Below are positions 30,194-41,809 of a DNA stretch of 64,000 nucleotides, one piece after another. Every line of letters starts with the position of its first letter. Position 1 is the stretch's first letter. A program made the position numbers and the translations under genes. Source of the DNA: Diplonema papillatum (lineage: Eukaryota; Euglenozoa; Diplonemea; Diplonemida; Diplonemidae); assembly GCA_030068145.1 (NCBI GenBank), contig JAPJBO010000278.1:1-64000 (forward strand), read 5' to 3'. The notes under the pieces are model-generated. The model ran no database searches. It saw nothing but the letters and a program-made list of their open reading frames with translations, and was not told the origin of the DNA.

Positions 30194-30649
30194 GCGAATT
30201 GATTTGCCCAGTACGTATAGGTGCCTCAAGCATCGCAAGCAAAACTGAGGTCCGATGCTCACCCGAGAAGGTACGGCTCGGAGGAGACAGCATTGAAACA
30301 TGAAAAGCTGCGCGCCCTGACCACGCCCTCGGACTTGGAGTAGGACCTCAAACTTTTACGTGAACCGAAAACCGTTCACAGAAAGAGAACCAATTTACGT
30401 AAACCGAAAACCATTACCAGAAAGCGAACCCAATAACGAGAACCAAGAACCGAAGCCAGAAGGAAAAACAATTAACGTGAAACAAAAAACCGATACACGA
30501 ACAAGTAGTAGTCATCACTCCATCACAAACAACACAACGGAGTAAATGGTGGCACAAAGAACCACTGTACGCTTGCCCGTTAGAGACCGTCTTGCCTCGT
30601 CTTGCCCGGGCTTCGTTCCGCCCTACAGAACAGAACAGAAGCGTTTTTT

Positions 30650-30716
30650 TCGCCCGTGGTCTAACGGGTAGCACGCCCACTTGTGGATCTGGGGGTGCTT
30701 GGTTCGATTCCTGCGA
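30650..30716 (+). other. tRNA-like module in TIR element copy 2, right side
   Basis: A box TGGTCTAACGG (30657-30667) and B box GGTTCGATTCC (30701-30711), with a T run downstream (30721-30727). It is the same as 43085-43152 in copy 3. Confidence 0.6.
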
Positions 30717-30938
30717 GGAGTGTTTTTTTGAGGACCGAAAATCGGCCCAAAAACGTCTAAAGTGCCATCTGGGGGTCAGATTTTTGGCTATATCGAGTTC
30801 CAAAAAGGTGCCGATACTTGCCGTGGATAGCTCTTTCCATCCCAAAAAAAAATTCCGAATTTTGCTCAAAATTTGACCTGAACATGTCGGATATGAGGAA
30901 GCAAAATCTGTGACACGTTTTCGTGGAATGAGTGTTAT

Positions 30939-31680
30939 CTTGTAAACCACTCGCCTCACCACCACTCCACCACGCCATGCGGACTTTACTCACCAGTTTT
31001 CAACTGGCATTCCACCACTTCATATGGACGTTCCCCACCACTGGGTGTGCGGTGCTTGGCAGAGAGTGTGCGCTATACAAAGGTCATTTCTTGCCGACTG
31101 AGACGGGCGTGTGGTTCGATCTCCGCATAGATTCGAGGCTCTGCCCACTCATGTACCCTGGCGTCTGCGGTTCGACCAGAACAGGAGGGAGGAGCGCAGT
31201 AACTTGAGAAGTACTGTCTCTAGACACGGAGGAAGCTGCATGGAAATGCAGATTCAGGCTAGTTGGATGGACAAGTAGTTCGAGAGCATGCCAAGTCAGT
31301 GTAACGGTTGCAGGATTCCTCCTGCAAGTAAGCATTGCAATTGATACGACATATGCCAGAACCCAGTTCAGACGCTCGGACGCTAAACGAGCAGGTCCTC
31401 TCAACCCTTGGGGTTTCGTTCTTTGGCCAGCTTTGTATGCAGTAAAGGAACCGTGTAGACACCGCGAAGGCTAAGATCCGTCTGTGTGGTTTGCGCGGCT
31501 TGCTCACCGTTGTGCATGCTTCAGCCATCCGGCAGTACTGCACAGAAGGTGTCCCAGCTGGAAAGGCTAGCTACCAACACCCAGGTTGGTTAGAATTGTT
31601 CCGGTCCATACTTCTTTCCGGAAAACTTGCATTATGTCTCGTAAGCATTCTGTAGCCCATGGACAAAAGAGTTGTCGCAG
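30939..31680. other. No recognisable feature
   Basis: Only short frames without motifs. Confidence 0.4.
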
Positions 31681-31890
31681 AGAAGGCACGGTGCTTTGAG
31701 ATGGCAGCGAGGTCACCCTTCGTCGGACTGGTAAGACAACGAGAGCGACGCGCGATCGCCGTCGGAACATGGAGTCCTGGGGGGGGCGGAACCCGCCCGG
31801 TGCGGGCCGATCTTGAGCACGAGAACCGGGGCCCCCGCGCAGACGGCGTCGGGGTCGAGCTCCCGGGCCGGGTGCTCGGCTAGGACCGCT
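31681..31890 (-). pseudogene. Partial duplicate of the last exon of the coiled-coil gene
   Basis: The stretch is closely similar to about 32000-32215. It encodes a variant of the same C-terminus on the minus strand (HPARELDPDAV...YQSDEG) up to the same stop, then loses similarity at the start of the coiled-coil part. It is a tandem 3'-end duplicate lacking the rest of the gene. Confidence 0.75.
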
Positions 31891-32036
31891 ACCTAAAAGA
31901 ATTGTTCCTGTCGCTGCTCAAGGTAGTTGAAGGCCTGTCAGTAGTCCCGAGGGACGATAGTACTAATGCAATCCCTTACTAAATAGAGTTCGCGGAGAAG
32001 GCACGATGCACTTTGCGACAGCGAGCTGAGAGCCGA

Positions 32037-35000
32037 TCACCCTTCGTCGGACTGGTAAGACGAGGAAGACGACGAGAGCGACGCGCGAGCGCCGTCGGAG
32101 CGTGCGGAGTCCTGGGGGGCGGAACCCGCCCGGTGCGGGCTGTTCTTGAGTACGAGAACCGGGGCCCCAGCGCAGACGGCGTCGGGGTCGAGCTCCCGGG
32201 CCGGGTGCTCGGCCCGCTGCGCCGGGGCGGGGCGGCAGGTGCCGGCGCGGGTCCGGTCGAGCGTCGCCTTCCGCTGGGCGCCGATCTCGACCTTCATGCT
32301 CTGCACCGCCAGCTCGTGTCGGTGCTTCTGCTCGAGGCGCCGGCGGTTGTCGAGGGTGAACTGCTCCTTCACCGCCGCTTCCTCCCGCCGGCACTCGAGG
32401 AGCTCCAGGCGGTCGTGCTGCTGCTTCTCGAGGTGCTGCTCCTTCAAAACGGCCCGCAGGATCAGCTCCGAAAAGGCCTCGTCCTGCTTCCTTTGGAGCT
32501 TCGCCTTGTTCACGCTTATCTGTCGTAAGGGGTTTCTTAGTCGTATAAGACGCTCGTCGTAGAAGTTCATGTTAACCGACTAATTATATACTCATATCGT
32601 CGGATACTCATACAACCGCTCACGCTCTTGCTTACCCACCATCCCGCCCCCTGGCTTTCCGTGTCCTGAGGCACCACGATGGAAATGTGGCAAATACACG
32701 AAGATCCTTAACAGTTGGTTCGCTTTCTACGGAGAGTATTGGCAGGGGTGCACCTACGGAGAGGTGCGAAAATGTACGCGGCGGTACCGTTTCCGTTTCC
32801 AAAGCCTTCTTCGTGCGCGATAACGGAACTCACCTGCTTCGGTAAGTATCATGTAATACGCTGCCAAATACAATTTTTTGCAGTACCAATATTGCGATTG
32901 AGGTGGCATTTACATCTAAAGCCGCCCACGTCAAACTGAAGAAAGGAGACTGGTGTGTTCGTTGACCGCAACCCTGAACCAAATCCTGGACGTGGTTTCA
33001 GGTGGTAAATCGGCAAACGATCGGCCCTACCCGGGCGGTTGTTTCTTCACACATTGCGAGTGCCATCATCGGATAATGTGGGCATCATCATTTGTTAGTA
33101 CGCTGCCATTGTGTCGGTTCTTGTTCTTGAAAAATTGCATTTGCTGGACACAAAACGACAGGCGCTTCGTTTTGCTTCGTTTTGTTTGTGCGTGCTGGTT
33201 GTCTGTTTTCCCACTTGTCTCATTTTTAGGTAAGGTATTCTGAACCGAAACACGCGCACAATTACATTGAAGGGCAACCCGCAAGGTTGTTGTTACTAGA
33301 ACACCCGAACAAAAACGCGTTTACTCGCCATCATGGCCCTAGTACGGGTCTGCGCAGGTGAAGGCCGGAGAGACCACACCTTGTAAGCACGCTTCTTCTC
33401 GATCGCCTTGTGCCGCTCGATGTAGCCCATGCGCTCTTTGCGCTGGCAGTCGACGCGCTCTGCGGTGGACGCGTGGCTCGCCGCGACCTCGTCGCACTTC
33501 AACCGGTGCCGTGTCTGCATCCTCCGCAGCGTTTCCTCGCGGTACGCGGCCCTCAGCAGGTCCCGCTTCCGCCGGTCGGCCAGCCGCTTCTGCTCAGCGT
33601 CGAGGATGTCTTGCCTGCGCTGTTCGTGCTCCGCCAGGCGGTTGTGGAACACGATGGCCAGGTCGTCGCTGTGGGACCGCAGGGCTTCGGACAGGACGCG
33701 GCTCCTCTGCATGGCCTCCTCGCGCCGCGCGTTGCTGTCGTCGAGCAGCCGCTGCCGGCGCTCCCACGACGCCTGCGACTTCTGGTCGCTCGTCACGTCG
33801 CGCGCCCGCCGCCTCTCCTCGACCGCCAGCCGCGCTTCGAGGTCCTGCGCCTCGGCCGCAAACCGCACCTGCTCCGTCTTCACGGCTCGCGCCCGGCGGC
33901 GGGCCGCCCGCACGCGTTCCACCCTACGGGCCTGCTCGTCCGACCGCGCCGCGGCGTCGGCCTCCTTCGCGTTGAACTCCCGCTCCCTCCGCACCCGCGC
34001 CTCCTCCGCCTTCCGGAGGCTCTCCGCGTACAGGTTGCCGTCCGGCCTTCCCGCCGCGCCGGACCCCGGCGATTGCGATTTCCGCGGGTTTCCCGCGCGC
34101 CGCCGCGCTTCCGACCCGCTCTCGTCGGAGGACCCGCCGGAGGCGAACGGCGGCTGCCGGCGCGCGGTCTCTGCGGCCAGCGCGAGGGACTCGAGCACGA
34201 GCACCCGCCGCAGGCGCACGCGGCCGTCGGCGCCGCCGGAGAGCAGCTGCGCGAGCAGCGAGTGGCGTTCGCCGACCGCGAGGCGGAGCTTCGCCTGCCG
34301 GCGCAGCTCGGCGCCGTCGTATCGGATGGCGGCCCGTCTCCGCGAGACGCCCGGCTCGTCGAAGCTCGCCTTCGGCCGCCACAGCAGGTCGCCGGGCTCG
34401 ACACCCTGGCGCCTGCAGGCCAGGACGCTCAGCTTGTCGAGCCCGTCTCCGGGGTACCGGAGGTCGAAAAACGCCCGGTAGGCTTCGTCTTCTCCGGCGG
34501 CCCACTGCTGCCGGGCGGTCGATCCGGCGTTCGGGCTGCATCCAGCGGAGTCTGCCCCACCGCAAGCCGCCCCGTCGGGAGAGGCGCCGTTGGACGGATT
34601 GGACGGCGTGGCGTGGTCGGGCTCGGTGGACGGGGTTGCCGCATCGCCGTCGCGCGACGCTTCCGCGCCGGGCGGCGGGTCTGCGGTCCTGCCGGAGGTG
34701 CTGGATTGCCGTCCTTCCGGTTCGGCGGGTGGCTGCAGCGGCTGCTGGTCGGGCGGTGCCTCGTCGGCACTGTCCTCGGGGGGTGGTGCTGCCGCAGCGG
34801 TGTTCTGCGCGTTCATTCCTTCGGAGCTGGAGGATTGTCGTCCTTCCGGCGAAGTCAGCGGTTCGGCGGGTTGCTGCTGCCGCTGCTGGTTGAACGGAGC
34901 TTCTTCTGTACTGTCCTCGTGGGGTGGTGCTGCTTGATGGGCGTCTTGCGCGGTATCCCCTGCACTTTCCCCGGGGAGCGGTCCTGCTGCATCGGAGCTC

Positions 35001-38000
35001 TGTGCATTCACTCTTTCGGAGTCGGGGGATTGTCGTCCATCCGGTTCGGCGGGCTGCTGCGGCTGCTGCTGGTTGGGCGGTGCTGTCTCAGTACTGTCCT
35101 CTGGGGGTGGTGCTGCATCGGAGCTCTGTGCATTCACTCTTTCGGAGTCGGGGGATTGTCGTCCATCCGGTTCGGCGGGCTGCTGCGGCTGCTGCTGCTG
35201 CTGGTCGGGCGGTGCTTCCCTTGTCGTCCTTTCCCCTTTAGGGGAAGTCGCAGCGTCGGAACTCTGCGCGTCGGTTCCTTCATCGGAGCCGGAGGACCCG
35301 CGTCCACCGAGCAAAGGCGGAGCCTCCGCGGCCAACGGGGCCGCGGAGGGCGGCTGTGTGGACGGGTTCTGCGTCCCTTCGGAACGGGATGACGCGACGC
35401 TGCCGGATGACTCATCGCCGGCCTGCGGCGCCCGCCTTGCCGGCGAAACTCGCGCTTCTGCGCCTTCCGGAGGTGGCGCCGCGGTTCTCTCGCGGGGGGA
35501 GGGCGGCTGTTTCGACGGGTCCTGCGTCCCTATGGAACGGGATGACGCTACGCTGTCGGAAGACCCATCGGCGGCCTGCCCTGGCGAAACCTGCGCTTCC
35601 GCGCCTCCCGCGGTTCTTTCGTCGCGGGGGGAGGGCGGCGCCGACGAGACGGTGCGCGGCGAGGGTTCGGCGGCGTCCTTCGTTCCCTCGGGCACGGCGG
35701 CCGCTGCTGTTGTTGGCTGCTCCTCCGCTTCTGGCGTCCCTGCTGCGGGCTCGGGTGCGTCGGAGCGCTGGGCAGCCGGGGCCGGTGCGGGGGCTCCTGC
35801 GGGCTTCTCGGCTGGCGATTCTTCCGCGGCTGACGCGCTTGGCTTGTCTCCAGGCGCATCGCTGGTCTGAGCGACTGGTTCTGTGGAGTTGTCCAACACG
35901 CCTTCGCCTTGGCCCGGCATCGGTGCTCCTGTTTCCTCTGCCGCTGACGCGCTTGGCTTGTCTGACGCGTCAATCCCAGGTGCCTTGGTGGGTTGAGCGA
36001 CTGGTTCTAAGTTGTCCAGCACGTCTTCACCTTGGCCCGGCATCGGTGCTGCTGTTTCTTCTGTGGCTGACGCGCTTTGCTTGTCTGACGCATTAATCCC
36101 CGGCGCATCGATGGTTTGAGCGACTGGCTCTGAGGAGTTGTTCGGCGCGCCTTCACCTTGGCCCAGCATCGGCGCTTCTGTTTCCTCTGTGGTTGACGCG
36201 CTTTGCTTGTCTGGTGCATCAATCCCAGGCGCTTTGGTGGTTTGAGCGACTGGTTCTGAGGAGGTGTCTGCCGCGTCAATCCCAGGCACATCGGAGGTCT
36301 GAGCAGATGGTTCTCCGGGGGTTTCGGTTCCCGCTTCACCCTGGCCCGGCAGCCGGTCGGTTGCCGACTCTTCGCGGGATTCCCCTGCCTGCGGCGCATC
36401 TCGCTTTTCTTCTGCGGAAGCGTCCTGCTGCGGTTCGCCCCTGCCCGGGTTCGGTTCTTCTGCAGGCTCTCCGAGGGGATCTGCTGGTAGGGATGCGCCT
36501 CGCTGCTCTTCCGTGTCGTTCTCTGCCAGGTCCTCTTGCCTTGACGTTTCTGGGGACTCCCGTGTCTTGGAGGGCTGCTCGGCCGGCTCCGCGGCATCAT
36601 CATCCCCTTGCGGGTCACCTTGCCGTGGTTCCGGTTCTTCTGCAGACTTTTTGTCGGCGAGGGACTCGTTTGTCGCTGATGTGTCTGGCTTCTCTGCAGC
36701 GTCTCTCTCTGTTGGTTGTTGCTCTCGCGTTGGCGTTCCTGGCACCGCTGTCTTCGAGAGTTCGGCGGCATCGTCTGTTTGCTGTTCACCCTGCCGTGGC
36801 TTCGGTTCTTCTGCAGTTTTATCGGCAAGGGACTCGTCTGTCACTGAAGTGTCTGGCTTCTCTGCTGTATGTCTATCTGCTGGTTGCTGCTCTCGCGCTG
36901 GCGTGTCTGCTGACTCGGGTGTATCGGAGGACTGAAGAGCCGGTTTATAGTCGTCCGGGCCCGACGTTCCCGCCAATTTATCCGCAACGGGTGCTCCTGC
37001 AGAATTATCGGCATCGGCCGCCGCCGACGCGCCTAGCTTTTCCGCCGCGTTTCTTTCTGTCGGCTGCTGCTCTCGCGCTGGCGTGTCTGCTGACTTGGGA
37101 GTATCGGAGGACTGAAGAGCCGGTTTCTCGTCGTCCGGGCCCGACGTTCCCGCCAATTTATCCGCAACGGGTGCTCCTGCAGAATTATCGGCATCGACCG
37201 CCGCCGACGTGCCTAGCTTTTCCGCCGCGTTTCTTTCTGTCGGCTGCTGCTCTCGCGCTGGCGTGTCTGCTGACTTGGGTGTATCGGAGGACTGAAGAGC
37301 CGGTTTCTCGTCGTCCGGGCCCGACGTTCCCGCCAATTTATCCGCAACGGGTGCTCCTGCAGAATTATCGGCATCGACCGCCGCCGACGTGCCTAGCTTT
37401 TCCGCCGCGTTTCTTTCTGTCGGCTGCTGCTCTCGCGCTGGCGTGTCTGCTGACTTGGGTGTATCGGAGGACTGAAGAGCCGGTTTCTCGTCGTCCGGGC
37501 CCGACGTTCCCGCCAATTTATCCGCAACGGGTGCTCCTGCAGAATTATCGGCATCGACCGCCGCCGACGTGCCTAGCTTTTCCGCCGCGTTTCTTTCTGT
37601 CGGCTGCTGCTCTCGCACTGGCGTGTCCGCTGACTCGAGTGCCGAAACTGAGGACCGAAGAGCCGGTTGCTCGTCGCCCGCGTCGGACTTTCCCGCGGCG
37701 GGTTCATCCCCCGCGCTCCGCCCGCCGCCCACGTCGCCCACCTCGGGTGGCGCACCGAAGGGCTGCGACTCCGCCGAACAGCGATCCCGCCCCGAGCCGC
37801 CGCTTGCGGGCGGTGGGCCCCCCTCCCGCGACCGTCCCCCGGGCGAAGGCCCCCGCGAGCTTTCGAGTGCGAAGGAGGCGGCCTCGCTGCCGCTTTTCGA
37901 CGGGCTGCTCGCCGCGGGCTCGCCGTCCGCCGCCGGGGCGGCGGGCGGCGGCGGCGGGTCAGCCGTCGGGCCCGCTTCGGGGGTGGTGGCGAAGTCCGAA

Positions 38001-38179
38001 AACTCGGAGAATTCGCTCGCTGCTGCGGGGGAGGCCGGCCGCGGCTCGCCGGCCCCGCGCTTCCGCGCGCTCGGCGAACGGGGCGACGCGGTTCCCTCGC
38101 TCTCGCTCGCGCTGAGCGGGTTCGAACACGGCAGCGACGCCAGGATCTCTCCCGTCCCTTCCGAAGACGCTGCGGACAT
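32037..38179 (-). CDS. Large disordered protein with C-terminal coiled coil (CCDC177-like), two exons
   Basis: Exon 1 runs from the ATG at 38179 to 33380 (1,600 codons) and ends AAG before GTGTGG. Exon 2 starts at 32519 after a TTACGACAG acceptor and ends at 32037. The phase is kept and the helix continues across the junction (KKRAYK to ISVNKAKLQ), giving about 1,760 residues. Residues 1-1150 are low complexity (Pro/Ala/Glu/Ser), including four copies of a 60-residue repeat. A compact segment follows (LDKLSVLACRRQGVEPGDLL...RRRAAIRYDGAELRRQAKL), resembling the start of CCDC177-type coiled-coil proteins. Then come 400 or more residues rich in Arg, Glu and Gln that should form long coiled coils. 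The role is unknown; a cytoskeletal part is only inference. The intron contains a dispersed repeat (33157-33298). Confidence 0.72.
33157..33298 (+). repeat. Dispersed repeat family M, copy in the coiled-coil gene intron
   Basis: It starts GACAGGCGCTTCGTTTTG, has TTTTTAGGTAAGG in the middle and ends ACATTGAAGGGCAACCCGCA. The same order is found at 54547, 59511 and 60607 and inverted at 44807. A further block upstream (GTACGCTGCCAT...GTTCTTG, 33100-33128) recurs near 60832-60860. Confidence 0.8.
36901..37620 (-). repeat. 180-bp (60-residue) in-frame tandem repeat in the coiled-coil gene
   Basis: Four copies start at 36901, 37081, 37261 and 37441. Each encodes a block with NAAEKLGTSAAVDADNSAG and KPALQSSDTPKSADTPARE. 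The copy nearest the C-terminal side (36901) has diverged; the other three are almost identical. The unit is a multiple of 3, so copy-number changes keep the frame. Confidence 0.92.
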
Positions 38180-38454
38180 TCCCTCTTCCGAGACACCCCC
38201 CAGCCCCTCGATGTTTGTACCTTACGTGGGGTTATAGTGTGTTAAGTATGCTTATCGTATCTGCGGTAATGGCAGGACGCGTGCTTGTGTGTGTGTCGTT
38301 GTTGCCTATTGCCGACTGTTCGCTTATTTTGAGAGTAAAGTTCGCTTGAGAATCCGGTTTTATTAGTACTAACTTTCCGGGTTGTCCTTCAATGTCTTCG
38401 AATTCGTAACCTGAAAATGACACGGGGTAAAGACAAGGCAGCGCTCTCGCATCG

Positions 38455-38955
38455 GAGGTGGCGGCGAAAACTCGGAGAATTCGCTCGCTGCTGCAGGGGA
38501 GGCCGGCCGCGGCTCGCCGGCCCCGCGCTTCCGCGCGCTCGGCGAACGGGGCGACGCGGTTCCCTCGCTCTCGCTCGCGCTGAGCGGGTTCGAACACGGC
38601 AGCGACGCCAGGATCTCTCCCGTCCCTTCCGAAGACGCTGCGGACATTCCCTCTTCCGAGTCACCCCCCAGCCCCTCGATGTTTGTACCTTACGTGGGGT
38701 TATAGTGTGTTAAGTATGCTTATCGTATCTGCGGTAATGGCAGGACGCGTGCTTGTGTGTGTGTCGTTGTTGCCTATTGCCGACTGTTCGCTTATTTTGA
38801 GACTAAAGTTCGCTTGAGAATCCGGTTTTATTGCGCTGAGCGGGTTCGAACACGGCAGCGACGCCAGGATCTCGCCCGTCCCTTCCGAAGACGCTGCGGA
38901 CATTCTTCCGAGTCACCCCCCGGCCCCTCTCGATGTTTTCACCTTACGTGGGGTT
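38455..38955 (-). repeat. Two partial duplicates of the coiled-coil gene 5' end
   Basis: The first 61 codons plus about 190 bases of 5' flank (about 37995-38363) recur at 38470-38832. The first 24 codons recur again at 38833-38903. Both keep an ATG and the protein start MSAASSEGTGEILASLPCSN but run out of frame or into other sequence. They also duplicate the presumed promoter, so several start sites may exist. Confidence 0.85.
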
Positions 38956-38959
38956 CGAA

Positions 38960-39796
38960 GTTCGCTCAGGGATCCGGGCAGGGGTTCCCATAAATCGACC
39001 CCACCTGTGGGCATCTTCGGTCGAAAGCATCACTGTTTTCCAACTTTCGAAGTGCGAAAAATGCTTCAATGTTTCATCTGGACCCGAATCCGTAAACATC
39101 GGTCAAAACAGCCTTCTCGATGGCTCGCATTTGAATATCACCTTTTGTGGACCCGGGGCTGGGTGGCCAGATTCTCAAAGGTGAAATGACAATGCACTGT
39201 GGGCTCCTGCAGGGCCTGTGTACACAGGGACCAGCAGGGTGACCTCATCGCTCTAAGGTGGTGCCCAGGGCGGGGTCAGGAAAACCAATTTGTTTCGGCC
39301 CAAACCACCATAAAAACGCACTTCAATTTTTATGCTGGCCCATTTCTTTTCAGGGAAAACTTTAAACTGCAGGAACACCCCATTTTTATTCTTTCCGAGA
39401 ACGGCGTATTTGGGAAGATCGGATTGATTCGGACCCAGGTCCAAGTGCGCCCTGCCAGGGATGCCAACCCCTTGATGAGAGGGGCTTCACCCGAAGTTGT
39501 ACAGGGAAGACCGAGGCTGGAAACCGGCCCCATCCCCTCCACTGGATACGGGGGGTCAAAGTCTCCGGGTGACAATTTGTCGAAAACGTTCCTTTAAGGT
39601 ATCGGTTAAAGGGGGGGAGGTCCAGCGCTCTTGTTAAGGATCAGCCACTTTGGCCGGATGGCCGGATAAACCAGACCCCCCCCCCCCCTCCTCTACAGTG
39701 CAGTTGCCTTGGAGGCTGGGTGGTCAAATTCTCTAAGGTGAAATGGTCAAAATTTCCTGCCAAAAGTGGGCCCACAAAAAATTTTTCAAAGTGTGG
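38960..39796. other. Non-coding stretch with a small duplication
   Basis: A block with GGCTGGGTGGYCARATTCTC and AAGGTGAAATG occurs at about 39159-39187 and 39714-39743. No gene is evident. A C run at 39678-39689 resembles those in the nearby TIR elements. Confidence 0.4.
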
Positions 39797-39805
39797 TATT
39801 TGGGG

Positions 39806-41806
39806 TACCGTATGCGGGTTTAATACGAAACGTGTAAATGTTTCTTAGCTACTTTTTTGGCCAAAGTGTTTCTTAATTAACACGTTTCGTACTAAAAACA
39901 TGGGGTCTGACGTACTAAGTGAAATTTGGAAACTGTTGAAACCCCATGATGATCCCCCATTTTTGTTCCCGAAAATCTTGGTTTTATCGAGCCTTTGAGC
40001 AGGAAAAACGTATCGCGGTCAGAGTATTAGCGACAAGAGCGTTCTGGCACTTGTGCATGAAGACGACAGGCGTGGGCGGGCTCTGGGATCCACAGCAACG
40101 CATTCATCGTTTGCCAGTTCTTCAAGCTCTTGGTCAAAATCAGCGAAGTCAGAACGTTGATGCAATCTGCGCATTCACTCAGTACGAGACATTCGTTGAA
40201 GTTACGAAGGAGTTCGGCGAGAAAGTTGTCCGCAACCGGTGGCCTGGGGAAGTGTTGGCGGTGGCTCTCGGAGCTGGAGCCAGCTCGGGAGCTGGAAAGA
40301 GCCAGCAGGGCACAATAAAAAGCCATCGTAAAATTCCGGGCGAGTTTCGTGGTGACCGGGTTGAGTAACGCAAATTTACTGGAAGAGAAAGTTTCCGATC
40401 CAACAGGAGTCGAGATGAAGCCGACCAAGGCTTCGTTGAAGACAGCCCCCAGGCAGTGTTGGCGGTGGCTCCCAGCTCTTGGGAGCTGGTTCTTATGGCT
40501 CATTGGGAGCTGGGAAGAGCCAGCGGGAGCTGGGTTTCTGGTGAAAATTTTGCTCGTGCGTGCAGCAGACATTTTTTTGACGATTTTTAGCTCGCGGTGA
40601 GCTCCGATGAAGAGAACCGTGAAGAATGGACCCGGGGACCAAGAAGTATGTGCGTGGTTCGCGGGTCTTTACAAGATGCAGGGCACCGGACATGCAAACC
40701 ACCAGGTTTGTGACGGGAAGGACGGGAATCGATCCCCTGGGTGGTGCCATTTTTTCACTGTCCACGGAGCAGACCTTTTTCAACGACTTTTTGCTCGCGA
40801 TCAATTAGACCTTGGGCTCAGAAAGTACGTGCGTGGTTCGCGGGTCTTCATGTTATGCTGGGCACCGGGCGTGGAAACCACCAGGTGTGCATTGAGAAAG
40901 GGCGGGAATCGATCCCCTGAACGGTGGCATTTTCCCGCTGGTCCACGTAGCAGATCGTTTTCGACGAATTTACGCTCGCAATCAGCTCCGATGAAGAGAT
41001 CCGTGAAATTAGACCCGGGGATTACAAAACATGTGCGTGGTTTGTGGGTCTTTTTAAGAGACAGGGCCCCGGCGCGGAAACCACCGGACGTGCATCGAGA
41101 AGGACGGGAATCAATCCCCCGAGTGGTGACATTTTCTGGCTGGTCCACGCAGCAGACCTTTTTCGGCGATTCGTTGCTCGTGATCAGCTCCGATGAAGAG
41201 ATCCGCGAAAAATAGACCCGGATATCCAAAAGAATGTGCAAAGGTTTTCTCGCATTTTGGGGAACTGTCGAATCTGCTTCGCATGGGGCGAAGGGCTGAC
41301 ACGGGCGAAGAAATCGGTGCATATTTCTTTGACGGGTTCAACTTTTCTATCAATTTTCCTTGAGTGGGATAAACACGCAGTCTTTTTCCCTCCGAGGTTC
41401 TATTGTCGCAAACGAATCCCCGTGTGCATCGGGCGGTGCCCACGGCACACGGCACCAAGCATCCATGCGGAGCATCAAGCTCGTGTAACAGCCAGCTTAC
41501 ACGTATCAGGCTGCCACACAAACCCACATCATCGCACACACACGTATCAGGTTACCACACAACGCACATACACCCTCTCCGGTAGCTCCGGTCCGCTGAC
41601 CTCCGCGGCCTTTGAAAAGTCCCTTTTTTACTGTGCCCCAGTTTACTCCAAGTACAAAACCCCTCAAAACCCCCTATGGAAGTGCAGTTTTTAATACGAA
41701 ACGTGTTAATGTTTCATAGCTTCAGGTCAGGGGTGTTTCTTAATTAACACGTTTCGTAATAAAACCGTTTCGTACTAAACACGTTTCATATTAAACCCGC
41801 ATACGG
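39806..41806. mobile_element. 2.0-kb TIR element with 9-bp target duplication
   Basis: The left end reads TACCGTATGCGGGTTTAATA and the right end is its near-perfect inverse (ATTAAACCCGCATACGG). TATTTGGGG occurs at 39797-39805 and 41807-41815, giving a 9-bp duplication (7 bp if the ends are drawn symmetrically). Sub-terminal blocks with TTAATTAACACGTTTCGTA occur at both ends. A 9-bp duplication suggests a Mutator-like element. No transposase is recognisable; frames at 39946-40368 (+) and 40027-40572 (-) are unassigned. The interior holds tandem repeats. Confidence 0.82.
40602..41230 (+). repeat. Tandem repeats of about 190-200 bp inside the 2-kb TIR element
   Basis: About three and a half diverged copies, with anchors GCTCCGATGAAGAG at about 40602, 40985 and 41186 and a truncated start near 40794. 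Each carries GTGCGTGGTT(C/T)G(C/T)GGGTCTT and GGGAATC(G/A)ATCCCC. The latter looks like an inverted tRNA T-arm with one change from the B-box consensus, so the unit may be tRNA-derived. Confidence 0.75.
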
Positions 41807-41809
41807 TAT

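Larger units (their letters stand above)
29252..30934. mobile_element. TIR element with tRNA-like modules, copy 2 (with insertion)
   Basis: It begins CACTCATTCCACGAAAAAGT and ends with the inverse; TTAT flanks it at 29248-29251 and 30935-30938 (4-bp duplication). It is closely similar to copy 3 (42402-43370) except for an extra 708 bases at 29933-30640, placed at GCGT. It carries an outward-facing minus-strand tRNA-like module on the left and a plus-strand one on the right. A further B box (GGTTCGATTCC, about 29779-29789) lies between them. No transposase is encoded. Confidence 0.87.

Noticed and set aside
32520..32570. Alternative start MNFYDERL for exon 2 of the coiled-coil gene
   Set aside because: The acceptor at 32520-32521 joins exon 1 in phase and keeps a continuous coiled coil, so this ATG is probably intronic; a separate small gene is possible but less likely.
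33410..38115. Long plus-strand ORFs (660 and 640 residues) opposite the coiled-coil gene
   Set aside because: They are antisense shadows of a GC-rich, low-complexity coding exon; they have no motif, and the minus strand has the coherent domain order and splice junction.
40602..41215. Hammerhead-like CCGATGAAGAG...CGAAA motif in the tandem repeats
   Set aside because: U4 of the core is C in all copies and no stem II can form between the core halves.
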